From: Pseudomonas antarctica
GTDB lineage: Bacteria; Pseudomonadota; Gammaproteobacteria; Pseudomonadales; Pseudomonadaceae
NCBI RefSeq assembly: GCF_900624995.1
Contig: NZ_UYXQ01000022.1
Location: forward strand, 1-64,000
Direction: 5' to 3'
DNA: 64,000 nucleotides
In this document: piece by piece, positions 8,321-17,300 of the stretch
Numbering within the stretch: the stretch's first letter is position 1
How the letters are laid out: each line of letters begins with the position of its first letter
Translations under genes and position numbers: made by a program
The notes under the pieces: generated by a model
Seen by the model: only the letters and a program-made list of their open reading frames with translations
The model's database searches: none
What the model was told of the DNA's origin: nothing

Positions 8321-8342
8321 GCTGAAGAAACTGCTCTGAATT
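8288..8342. repeat. Direct repeat, copy B (symporter terminator)
   Basis: Partner of the segment at 5837-5892 in the same orientation, differing by a few substitutions and one indel. This copy is adjacent to the 3' end of the symporter gene and is probably the original. The oxidoreductase gene stops 10 bases before it. Confidence 0.8.
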
Positions 8343-8351
8343 CTTTATAGC

Positions 8352-9734
8352 TCAAATCGCCCGAGCCGCGATCTTCTCCGGTCGTGGCGACAACAAACTC
8401 ACCACGACAAAGCTCACCAGCCCAATCGCCAGGCTGTAGTAGATCGGCGTGTTCGCATCCAAGCCGTCCTTGAACATAAACGCCAGTGCGGTCACGAAGC
8501 CCAGGGTCATCGATGCAATGGCCCCGGACGTGGTCGCCCGTTTCCAGAAAATCGCCCCCATCAGCGGGATCAGCATGCCGCCCACCAACAGGTTGTAAGC
8601 CAGGGTCAGGGCGCTGATCACATCGTTGACGACCAATGCGATACCCAGCACGGCAATGCCCGTGAGCATCGTGAACAGACGGTTGACGTTCAGGCTCGAC
8701 TGCTTGCCCCCGCGCAACCGCGGCAGCAGGTCTTCGGTCAAGACGGTGGAAGCGGCGAGCAAACCGGCGCTGGCGGTGGACATCATCGCGGCCAGTGCGG
8801 CGGCGATCACCAGGCCGCGAATGCCGTCCGGCAACGAGGCTTTGACGATAGCGGCGAAGGCATTGTTGACGTTGTCCAGGTTCGGCAGCAGCACGTGCGC
8901 CGCCATGCCGATCAAGGCGCACGCCAGGCCGTAAAGGATGCAGTAGAAACCGGCGAAGGTGCCCGCGTACTGGGCGACTTTTTCGTCACGGGCGGTGAAT
9001 ACCCGTTGCCAGATATCCTGGCCGATCAGGATGCCGAAAAAGTAGATCATGAAGTAGGTGATGATCGTGTCCCAGCCGATTTCGGTGAAGCTAAAGTTCG
9101 ACGCTGGCAGCTTGGCCACCAGTTGGTCCCAACCGCCGACACGGTACAGGCAGATTGGCAGCAGGATAAACATCAGGCCGACGGTCTTGATCACGAACTG
9201 CACGATGTCGGTCAGGGTCAGCGACCACATGCCGCCGATGGTCGAATACACCACCACCACGCCACCGCCCAACAGCACTGAGACCCAGAACGGCAGGCCG
9301 AACAGTACTTGGAGCACGGTGCCGATGGCCAGGATCGAGGTCACGCCGATCATCAGTGCGTAGGCCAACATGATCACCGCACTCGCTTGACGCGCCATCG
9401 GGTTGTAGCGTTTTTCCAAGACTTGGGTGACGGTGAAGATCTTAAGCTTGAGCAGCGGTTTGGCCAGAAACAGGTTCAGCGCAATGATGCCCGCGCCCAG
9501 TGCGGCGCAGAGCCAGAAGCCGGAAATGCCATGCACGTAACCCAGGCGCACGGTGCCGACGGTGGATGCGCCGCCAAGAACGGTAGCGGCCATGGTGCCC
9601 ATGTACAGCGACGGGCCCAGGTTGCGACCGGCTACCAGGTAGTCTTCGTGGGTCTTGGCGCGGCGCATGCCGTAATAGCCGAGCACGAGCATGCCGGCGG
9701 CGTAGATGAGTACGACGAATAAATCCAAAGCCAT
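8352..9734 (-). CDS. Sodium/solute symporter (SSF family)
   Basis: A 460-residue inner-membrane transporter with about 13 hydrophobic segments. SSF features are the N-terminal GYYGMRRAKTHEDYLVAGRN block, GIGGASTVGT-like VLGGASTVGT near 54-63, and GGMWSLTLTDIVQFVIKTVG near 164-183. It matches the SSF gene of the P. aeruginosa gbu cluster (PA1418) in order and type. The start ATG at 9734 has GGAGA about 10 bases upstream. It follows the NCS1 gene by 24 bases and ends at a clear terminator. Uptake of 4-guanidinobutyrate or a related guanidino compound is inferred from context only. Confidence 0.85.
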   Translation of the reverse strand: MALDLFVVLIYAAGMLVLGYYGMRRAKTHEDYLVAGRNLGPSLYMGTMAATVLGGASTVGTVRLGYVHGISGFWLCAALGAGIIALNLFLAKPLLKLKIFTVTQVLEKRYNPMARQASAVIMLAYALMIGVTSILAIGTVLQVLFGLPFWVSVLLGGGVVVVYSTIGGMWSLTLTDIVQFVIKTVGLMFILLPICLYRVGGWDQLVAKLPASNFSFTEIGWDTIITYFMIYFFGILIGQDIWQRVFTARDEKVAQYAGTFAGFYCILYGLACALIGMAAHVLLPNLDNVNNAFAAIVKASLPDGIRGLVIAAALAAMMSTASAGLLAASTVLTEDLLPRLRGGKQSSLNVNRLFTMLTGIAVLGIALVVNDVISALTLAYNLLVGGMLIPLMGAIFWKRATTSGAIASMTLGFVTALAFMFKDGLDANTPIYYSLAIGLVSFVVVSLLSPRPEKIAARAI

Positions 9735-9758
9735 GACGGCGGGTCTCCGATTATTTTT

Positions 9759-11273
9759 TTAGGCTATTGAGGTGCTTTCTGTGGCGAGGGAGCTTGCTCG
9801 CGCTGAGCTGCGAAGCGGCCCCCTGGGGCCATAAACAGCCGCCGGTTCGGGGAACACACGAAGCAAGGTGAGGTACACCACCGAGGCCAACCCCAGCGTC
9901 ACCGGCAGGCTGATATCGATGCCATCGGCGAGGTTGCCCAGTGGCCCGACAAACTGCCCCGGCACGTTGACGAAGCACAGGCCCACCAGTGCACTCGGGA
10001 TCCAGGCCCCCAGGCCACGCCAGTTCCAGCCATGGCTAAACCAGTAGCGCCCGCCGGTTTCACCGCGGGTGAACACCTGCAGATCATCCGGGCAGTAGAA
10101 ACCGCGACGTACGATCAGGCCGATGATCATCATCACCATCCACGGCGTGGTGCAGGTGATGATCAGCACGGCGAAGGTCGACACGCTTTGCACCAGGTTG
10201 GCGGCGAAACGTCCGATAAAGATGAAGGCAATCGACATCACCCCTATCAGCAGCGTGGCCTTGACCCGTGACAGCAGGCGCGGGAACACGCTGGACATGT
10301 CCAATCCGGTGCCATACAGCGACGTGGTGCCCGTGGACATGCCGCCGATCACCGCGATCAGGCACACCGGCAGGAAAAACCAGCTCGGCGCGACCGCCAG
10401 CAAACCGCCGACGTAGTTGTTGGCTGCGATGTAGTCCGGGGCCTTGACCGCCACGATGGTCGCGGTGGCCAGGCCGAACAGGAACGGAATCAAGGTAGCG
10501 ATCTGGGCCAGCACCACCGCCAGCATGATGCGTATTTTCGGCGTCTCACGTGGGATGTAGCGTGACCAATCACCCAGGAACGCGCCGAAGGAAATCGGAT
10601 TGCTCATGGCCACCAACGCTGCACCGATAAACGCTGCCCAGAAGCCAGTCTGGCCGATGGCGACGGTGCCGGCGAAGTGGCTGTCGAAGGCCGGCGCAAA
10701 CGCGAAGATCCCCAGCAGGAACAGCAGGCTCGCCGCCCACACGGCAATGCGGTTAACCCACAGCATGAAGCGAAAGCCATAGATGCACACGGTGAGCACC
10801 AGCAGGGCGAACAGGCCGTAGGCCAGGCCCAACGTCAGGTCGGTTTCTGGCAAACCAATCAGGCGTTTCGCACCACCGACCAACGCATCGCCTGAACTCC
10901 ACACCGACAGTGAGAAGAAAGCAATCGCCGTCAGCAGCGATAGAAACGAGCCCACAATCCGCCCGTGCACACCAAAGTGCGCACCGGAAGACACGGCGTT
11001 GTTGGTGCCGTTGATCGGTCCGAACAGGCCCATCGGCGCCAGGATCAGCGCGCCCACCAGCACGCCCAACACAATCGCCCAGACACCGGCCTGGAACGAC
11101 AAGCCGAACAGCACCGGAAACGCACCCAGTACGGCGGTGGCAAAAGTATTGGCACCGCCGAAGATCAGTCGAAACAGATCCTTGGGGCTGGCGGTGCGTT
11201 CGTGGTCGGGGATCTGTTCGACCCCGTTGGTTTCTATCTTTCGAATACTTTTATCGTTGTTTTTATTATTCAT
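9759..11273 (-). CDS. NCS1-family permease in gbu operon
   Basis: A 504-residue inner-membrane permease with about 12 membrane segments. The polar N-terminal 28 residues lead into LFRLIFGGANTFATAVLGAF, and NPISFGAFLGDWSRYIP near 226-242 is a typical NCS1 block. The C terminus is a polar, Ser/Ala-rich tail. It lies between the NTF2-like gene (21 bases upstream) and the SSF gene (24 bases downstream), all on the minus strand behind gbuA, as in the P. aeruginosa cluster (PA1419). Import of a guanidino compound or of a breakdown product is inferred from position; the NCS1 family otherwise moves nucleobases and related compounds. Confidence 0.85.
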   Translation of the reverse strand: MNNKNNDKSIRKIETNGVEQIPDHERTASPKDLFRLIFGGANTFATAVLGAFPVLFGLSFQAGVWAIVLGVLVGALILAPMGLFGPINGTNNAVSSGAHFGVHGRIVGSFLSLLTAIAFFSLSVWSSGDALVGGAKRLIGLPETDLTLGLAYGLFALLVLTVCIYGFRFMLWVNRIAVWAASLLFLLGIFAFAPAFDSHFAGTVAIGQTGFWAAFIGAALVAMSNPISFGAFLGDWSRYIPRETPKIRIMLAVVLAQIATLIPFLFGLATATIVAVKAPDYIAANNYVGGLLAVAPSWFFLPVCLIAVIGGMSTGTTSLYGTGLDMSSVFPRLLSRVKATLLIGVMSIAFIFIGRFAANLVQSVSTFAVLIITCTTPWMVMMIIGLIVRRGFYCPDDLQVFTRGETGGRYWFSHGWNWRGLGAWIPSALVGLCFVNVPGQFVGPLGNLADGIDISLPVTLGLASVVYLTLLRVFPEPAAVYGPRGPLRSSARASSLATESTSIA

Positions 11274-11294
11274 GATCAGCTCCGATCACAGTGG

Positions 11295-11717
11295 CTAAGG
11301 GGGCGGCAGCCCTTCCGGCATAGCGGACAAATGTTCGTGACAGGCCAGCCACAGGCCTTGTTTTTGTTGTGCGTCCGACCCTTGTCGGGTGAAGACAATG
11401 GTCTCGCGCTCCTGGCTAAAAACGTGCTCCCCGTTCATGCGCAGCTCGGTGGCCACGTCATGCATAAAAATCGCCACGTCACCCTGCAAGCTGACAATGG
11501 CGTTGCTTGACGTGCAGGACAGCACCTCAAACCCCTCGCCCCGGCGCCAGCTGTCCCACAACGCCTGGTAGGCGTCGCGGCTGAGCAGCGGCTGGGGGAG
11601 GGTGTAGAACACAAAGCTGGCATCTTCCGTGAACGCGCCGAAGTAAGCGGCGCGGTCATTGCGGGCAAAGGCCGACACCAGGTCGGCAGCGGCTTGCAGC
11701 ACAGCAAGCGTGCTCAT
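11295..11717 (-). CDS. NTF2/SnoaL-like small protein in gbu operon
   Basis: A 140-residue soluble protein with the cone-shaped NTF2-like fold suggested by its pattern: an N-terminal helix with FARNDRAAYFGAFTEDASFVFY, then alternating strands ending in WLACHEHLSAMP. Its ATG (11717-11715) overlaps the gbuA stop codon by one base (TGATG), so translation is coupled; the longer frame reaching 11831 lies inside gbuA and is not the start. It matches the unnamed gene after gbuA in P. aeruginosa (PA1420). The function is unknown. The family includes enzymes and ligand-binding proteins, and conservation beside gbuA hints at a role in guanidino-acid use. Confidence 0.8.
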   Translation of the reverse strand: MSTLAVLQAAADLVSAFARNDRAAYFGAFTEDASFVFYTLPQPLLSRDAYQALWDSWRRGEGFEVLSCTSSNAIVSLQGDVAIFMHDVATELRMNGEHVFSQERETIVFTRQGSDAQQKQGLWLACHEHLSAMPEGLPPP

Positions 11718-12667
11718 CAGCGATGCGCCACGCCGGGCAGTACGCAGAGCATCTCGTACAGCAGGTTGGCGCCGAGCAGCGAGGTGTTGCCGGTGGTGTC
11801 GTAAGGCGGCGAAACTTCGACCAGATCGCAACCAATCAGGTCGAGACCTTGGCAGCCACGGATGATCTCGATCGCCTGGATGGTGGTCAGGCCGCCGATT
11901 TCCGGCGTGCCGGTGCCCGGTGCCCAGGCCGGGTCGATACCGTCGATGTCGAAGCTCAGGTACACCGGGCCGCCGCCGACTTTTTCACGTACTTCGGCCA
12001 TCAATGGCGCAAGGGAGTGGTGCCAGCATTCTTCAGCCTGGACCACACGAAAGCCCTGCTTGCGGCTCCAGTTGAAGTCTTCGGCGGTGTAGCCCTGGGC
12101 GCGCAGGCCGATCTGTACCACGCGGTCGCAATCGAGCAAACCTTCTTCCACCGCGCGGCGGAAGGTGGTGCCGTGGGCGATTTTCTCGCCGAACATATGG
12201 TCGTTGACGTCGGCGTGGGCATCAATGTGCACCAGCCCGACCTTGCCGTGTTTCTTGTGAATCGCCCGCAGGATCGGCAGGGTGATGGTGTGGTCGCCAC
12301 CCAGGGTCATCGGGACGACGTTGTGCTCCAGGATCTCATCGTAGGCTTCTTCGATGATGCGTACGGCGTCGAGCAGGTTAAATGTGTTGATTGCTACGTC
12401 GCCGATGTCGGCAACTGACAGCGAGTCAAACGGCGCTGCGCCGGTGGCCATGTTGTAGGGACGGATCATCACCGATTCGGCGCGGATTTCCCGCGGCCCG
12501 AAGCGGGTGCCGGCGCGCAGCGAGGTGCCGATGTCCAGGGGCACGCCGACAAAGGCGGCGTCCAGGCCTTTGGCCGACTGCAGGTGGGGGAGTCGCATCA
12601 TGGTGGCGATGCCGGCGAAGCGCGGCATTTCGTTGCCGCCCAGTGGTTGGTGGAAAATCTTGTCCAC
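11717..12667 (-). CDS. gbuA: Guanidinobutyrase
   Basis: A 316-residue ureohydrolase that splits 4-guanidinobutyrate into 4-aminobutyrate and urea, a step of arginine use through the decarboxylase and transaminase routes. The binuclear manganese site is intact: His126 in GGDH, Asp149/His151/Asp153 in DAHAD, Asp240 and Asp242 in SFDIDGID. The sequence closely matches remembered P. aeruginosa GbuA from the start MDK-HQPLGGNEMPRF onward, including WAPGTGTPEIGG. It is first in a four-gene operon with an NTF2-like protein and two permeases, and is divergent from gbuR, the expected activator. Agmatinase or guanidinopropionase activity is less likely given the context. Confidence 0.93.
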   Translation of the reverse strand: MDKIFHQPLGGNEMPRFAGIATMMRLPHLQSAKGLDAAFVGVPLDIGTSLRAGTRFGPREIRAESVMIRPYNMATGAAPFDSLSVADIGDVAINTFNLLDAVRIIEEAYDEILEHNVVPMTLGGDHTITLPILRAIHKKHGKVGLVHIDAHADVNDHMFGEKIAHGTTFRRAVEEGLLDCDRVVQIGLRAQGYTAEDFNWSRKQGFRVVQAEECWHHSLAPLMAEVREKVGGGPVYLSFDIDGIDPAWAPGTGTPEIGGLTTIQAIEIIRGCQGLDLIGCDLVEVSPPYDTTGNTSLLGANLLYEMLCVLPGVAHR

Positions 12668-12700
12668 GGGATTGCCTCATCGTTGTTTTGTTTATTAGAG

Positions 12701-12775
12701 GCCGATTCTGCGAAAAGCCCGGGACGGGAAGAATCGGCAGGGGCAAATACTTAGTTCAGATTTTTCTAAACTAAG
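12701..12775. promoter_or_regulatory. Two inverted repeats in gbuA-gbuR divergent promoter
   Basis: The 149-base gap holds two perfect dyads: GCCGATTCT (12701-12709) with AGAATCGGC (12730-12738), and CTTAGTT (12750-12756) with AACTAAG (12769-12775). The second, AT-rich one lies nearer gbuR and is the better candidate for a LysR-type recognition or autoregulatory site. The first lies just upstream of gbuA. Binding is inferred. Confidence 0.55.
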
Positions 12776-12816
12776 GCGCGCAGGTAGACTGCCGCCATCC
12801 ACACCCGGAGACGACC

Positions 12817-13710
12817 ATGGCCAACGCCTTGCCCGACCTGAAACTCCTGCGCATTTTCGTCAGCGTCGTGCGGCATCAAGGGTTCGCCAACGCCCAGCAC
12901 GAACTCAACCTCTCGACCTCGGCCATCAGCACCTACATGAGCCAGTTGGAGGCGGCCTTGGGCCTGGTGCTTTGCCATCGCGGGCGCGGCGGGTTCAGCC
13001 TGACCAGCAAGGGCGAGCTGTTCCATCAGGAAACCCTGCGTTTGTTGGCCGAACTCGAAGGCTTCGAGCAATATGCTGCAGCGCTCAAGGGCGAGCTGCG
13101 CGGTACCCTCAAGCTCGGCGTCCTGGACTCCACCGTCAGCGACAAGGCGCTGCCATTTGCTGAGGTGATCGGCGCCTACAGCCTGGAACACCCAGCGGTG
13201 CATTTGAATTTGTCGGTGATGAGCCCTTACGAGCTGCAATTGGGTGTGCAGGATAACCGCTTGGATTTGGCCATTGGCGCCTTTTCCAACCGCATGAGTG
13301 GGCTGATCTACATGCCGCTGTACCGCGAGCAGCACTGGTTGTATTGCAGCACCCGGCACCCGTTGTTCAGCGAACGGCGTATCCCCGAACAGGTGATCAC
13401 CCAACAGCGCATGGTCGGGCGCGGCTACTGGAGCCAGGCCGAGCTGGCACGCCATGGCTTCAAGCACAGTGCGGCCACCGTGGAAAGTATGGAGGCGCAA
13501 CTGATCCTGGTGCTGTCCGGTGCCTACATCGGCTACCTGCCCGAGCACTACGCCCAGGCCTGGGCCGACAAGGGCGACCTGCGCGTATTACTGCCGGCAA
13601 CCTTCGGCTACCAGGCGCCGTTCTCGATGATCATGCGCCGGGGACGCAGCCGCGAACCGCTGATCCAGACCTTCCGCGATTTACTCAAAGCTCAGCTCAA
13701 TCAGGCCTGA
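12817..13710 (+). CDS. gbuR: LysR-family activator of guanidinobutyrate use
   Basis: A 297-residue LysR regulator with an N-terminal helix-turn-helix (LLRIFVSVVRHQGFANAQHE, then LSTSAISTYMSQLEAALG) and an effector domain from about residue 90. It is divergent from gbuA with shared control DNA. In P. aeruginosa the gene in this position, GbuR, activates gbuA in response to 4-guanidinobutyrate. The ATG at 12817 is preceded by GGAG at about 8 bases. The DTW-domain gene begins only 6 bases after its stop, so the two may be co-transcribed although their roles are unrelated. Confidence 0.88.
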   Translation: MANALPDLKLLRIFVSVVRHQGFANAQHELNLSTSAISTYMSQLEAALGLVLCHRGRGGFSLTSKGELFHQETLRLLAELEGFEQYAAALKGELRGTLKLGVLDSTVSDKALPFAEVIGAYSLEHPAVHLNLSVMSPYELQLGVQDNRLDLAIGAFSNRMSGLIYMPLYREQHWLYCSTRHPLFSERRIPEQVITQQRMVGRGYWSQAELARHGFKHSAATVESMEAQLILVLSGAYIGYLPEHYAQAWADKGDLRVLLPATFGYQAPFSMIMRRGRSREPLIQTFRDLLKAQLNQA

Positions 13711-13716
13711 AAAACC

Positions 13717-14307
13717 ATGTCCAGACCCCAATGCTCCCGCTGCCTCAGGCCCGTCGCCCACTGCCTGTGCCCGCTGATCCCCAGTCTCGACAGCCGCACT
13801 CGCGTGTTGCTGTTACAGCATCCCAGCGAGGTCAACCACGCACTCAACACCGCACGGTTGGCAGCGTTGGGCTTGAATAATGTGCAGTGGGTAGTGGGTG
13901 AGGTGTTCGAAGACCTGGCGACATTGTTGAATCAGCCGGGTTATCAAGCGCGGCTGCTGTTTCCGGCGGACGATGCGCAGCCTTTGCAACCCTACAAGCC
14001 CGACGATCAACTGCTGTTGCTGGTAGTGCCCGACGGTACCTGGCGCAAGGCGCGCAAGCTGTTGCACCTCAACCCGTTATTGGCCGCGTTGCCACGGGTC
14101 ACGCTGGCCGGCGACAGCGTGTCGCGCTATCGCCTGCGCAAGGCGCCTGGGCCCGGCGCCTTGTCCACGGTGGAGGCCATTGCGCAGGCGCTGCAGGTGC
14201 TGGAAGCGCCTACCTCATTCGAGTTGTTGCTCAAGCCTTTCGACGCCTTGATCGAGGGCCAGATTGCGGCGATGGGGCCGGCGGTTTTCGAGAAAAATCA
14301 CGGTTGA
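13717..14307 (+). CDS. tapT: DTW-domain tRNA-uridine aminocarboxypropyltransferase
   Basis: A 196-residue member of the DTW-domain family, related to E. coli TapT (YfiP), which uses S-adenosylmethionine to form acp3U47 in tRNA. The N terminus has the cysteine cluster CSRC-x7-CLC (zinc-site type), then HPSEVNHALNT near 30-40. The name-giving motif appears as VVPDGTWRKARKLL near 103-116, and SRYRLRKAPGPGALSTVEA near 131-149 is the substrate region. It starts 6 bases after gbuR. Length and motifs are complete, so activity is expected; the symbol is transferred from E. coli. Confidence 0.85.
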   Translation: MSRPQCSRCLRPVAHCLCPLIPSLDSRTRVLLLQHPSEVNHALNTARLAALGLNNVQWVVGEVFEDLATLLNQPGYQARLLFPADDAQPLQPYKPDDQLLLLVVPDGTWRKARKLLHLNPLLAALPRVTLAGDSVSRYRLRKAPGPGALSTVEAIAQALQVLEAPTSFELLLKPFDALIEGQIAAMGPAVFEKNHG

Positions 14308-14378
14308 TGCAGGACGCTATATAACTACCCGAATGCCTGCTTGCGACGCGATAGGCTGACCTTTTCAGGAATAGAGAA

Positions 14379-17300
14379 ATGGTCGAGCCGATTACCAACA
14401 GGGCGCCGCAGGACTCGTTGTCCGAATTTATCGCGGCGCGACAGGGCGCATTGATGGCAGGCCCTGAGTGGTCAACCTTGCAATTCTTGGACGCTATGCG
14501 GGGCACGCTCCATGGTTTTCTCGGCGCGCTCAATGCAGCACAAAAGCTTGAGTACGTGCGTCTACAGCGAGCGTGGATTGATGCCCAGAACACCGCGGAG
14601 AAGGCGACTTATGCACTAACCGAATCATTCCAGCAACAGGCGCTGGCGTCACTGCGCACCGAGTTGAAAACCCTGACTGGGCAGGACATCGACCCCACTG
14701 TTGCACGCATCCATATCCGCTATAAGTCCTTGGACCGTGAACGCCGCGCCGCCGATGGCGGGCAGGACGGGACGATGAAGGTTGCCAGTATGACCTTGTG
14801 GAACGCTGCCTGCATGAACTACAACGGTTTGACCGGCTGGAGTTATCCCGGCCGCACGGGCCTGGCCGATGCCAGTTATCTGGACGAAGACATCAAGGCT
14901 ACTGCCGACGATTTCATTAAATTGGTACGCGAGCTCAATCTTGGCGGCCAGCTGCAAGCCCGCCTTGATCAGGCATTGCTCCCCACCGGCTTGCTGGGGA
15001 ACAGCATCATGGGGTTAGCGAAGGCCGAGTTTGAATTCGCGTTGATTGAGGCCCTGAAAAATACCACCGACAGCCGAGTCGACCGAGACAAATATCAGCA
15101 GGTCAAGCGCGCGCTGGTGGGGCAGACGCCGTGGGGGCGGGTGGAGGAGATGCTGCTGTTTGTCCCCCATGGCGTGGATAACACCCGTTGGGTGCCTCAA
15201 CACGTCGGGTTGACGGGTCAATACGTGGGCCAGCCTCCGGGTGACAAACTGAGCATCGCGCATATCGTTTTTGCCGTCAGCGGTAGCCCGGGTGCCTTCA
15301 GCTTTTTCCCGAATCGCCCTGGCGGCTCTCTGCGTCACCACGACAGTCACCGGGAAGCCTGCGAAGAGTTTCATGTCGCCTTCGATGGCTTGTACCGCAG
15401 GGGGAAAGTCGATTGGCTGTACCAGATCATGTCTCTTCGAGACAGCGCCCGGCTGATAAAGATTGCCCAAGGTGCGCCGCCGCCTGATCTCGAAGGGTTC
15501 GCCAAACTGCTCTATCGTTTGGCTCAATCCATTCCCACAATGAATAAGATGGAGCAGATCGGCTACGCGCGAAATGCGGTGCAAAAAACGCCCGTGGTCA
15601 GTCTGAACGACTTCTATATCGAGCGTTGCCGAGCCAACCTGCAGGCATTGGCCAATCCCACCCCAGGTTTCATGTCGAACATGCTCGAGCTGTTCGGAAC
15701 GTTGATCAGCGAGATCCTCAATGTGCTGTTGATCCCGGTACCGGGTGCATTGAAAGGATTGGGGCGGGTACGTGCTTTCGCGATGTTTGTTGCGATGGAG
15801 CAAGCCTTGATCGAAGGTGCCCACCACGCCCTTCAAGGTCAGCCTGGAGAGTTGCTCCAGGGCTTTGCCGATCTGGCCGATCTACTGATCAGTGGTCGCC
15901 TGCATACACGCCTGGCCAAGAGCGTGCAGCGCCGTCATCAGGCGCTGTACCGCCAGCTGTCTGAACCCCATGGCGGCGCGCCTGATGTGCAGGGCCTGAC
16001 GAACCCTGAGTTGCTCGAAAGGATGCTCGGCAGGCAAGGCACTCCGGCGCGGGATATGCAGGCTCTACTCGACTTAAGCGGCACTTCGCGCAAGGTGTTG
16101 AATCAGCTCTGGGCCGTCGAACGTCCGACGGCCTCCCTAGTCGATGCCGTGCAGCGATTTCAGGCCGACAGGTTGATCGACTGGGTGGTGGAGGGCGCCG
16201 ACCCCAGCCGTCCCGCCCCTCTCGAGGCTGTTCACGTCATGGCGCCTTTGCTGACCCAATTGGACGCTTGGCCCACGGGCACTGCCTTGAGCATTGAAAA
16301 TCATCAAGGCCAGGAGATTCGCCGCTACAGCAAGGGTTCAACGCTCCCCACGACTGAGGTGGTGACGGTGACTGCATTGGAAAACTACCAATTCGCTTAT
16401 GCCACGCCACGCCAGCTCACGGCCCATTTGCCCCAGGCCATTGTGGGAGTGTTGCCGACGATTTTTTCTGCTGGCGAACAGCGGGTTCGCCAGCAACTGG
16501 CCTCCCTGGCCACGGCCTTGAGAATCGATCTGTTCGACGCGCTCACTCGCTTCGCCGAGGTCAGCCGCACGCTGGCCAGTGGTGCCAGCGCAACCGTACG
16601 CACGTTGTTGCCTGAGAGCATCGGGCATGAGCCTCCCGTCCCCGCTGTGATCACACAGTTGCAGGCTTTGCACCCGCAATTAAGCCTGGCGCGGATCCTG
16701 GAGGTGCTGCGCGATCACCCGTTGTCACCCCATCAGCAGGAGCAGCTATTGCGCTCGCAACTTGAACCCCAAGCGCTTTACAACGCGCTGCGTGCCGCGC
16801 GTCAGGTGGCCCGCCAAGAGGTCATTGTCGACGGGCTCTTTTACCCACGCAGGTTTGACCAGCAAACCCAGAACTGGGCCTGCGAGTTTGCCACCGGCGT
16901 ATTGCGTGACCTGAGCGGCCAGGCATTGATCGTCAGCCCTGCGAAACAAGCAGTGCCCTACGTTTCCAACGGTAAAAGGGATCGGAGCATCGTTGTTATC
17001 GATGAGCTGCGAGGGCGCTTCTGCGCGTACGACTACCGGGAGTCTCGCAGGGGTGTAACGCTGACCGGTGCCGACAGTTTCTATGAGGCGATCATCAACC
17101 AGCTCGCCACGTCGGATCTGCATCGCCTCGGCTTGAATGCACAACAGGCGGTTACCGAGTTTCGTTATCGGGTTGCTCAGGCCATGTTGAGCAATCGAGC
17201 GCTCGATGGCTCGTTTTATCCTTACCAGCGCAGGATCGAGCGCTATGTCCACGCCGCCGACACTTCGAAAATCGCACGCCAACCCGATGCCCTGGGCCTT

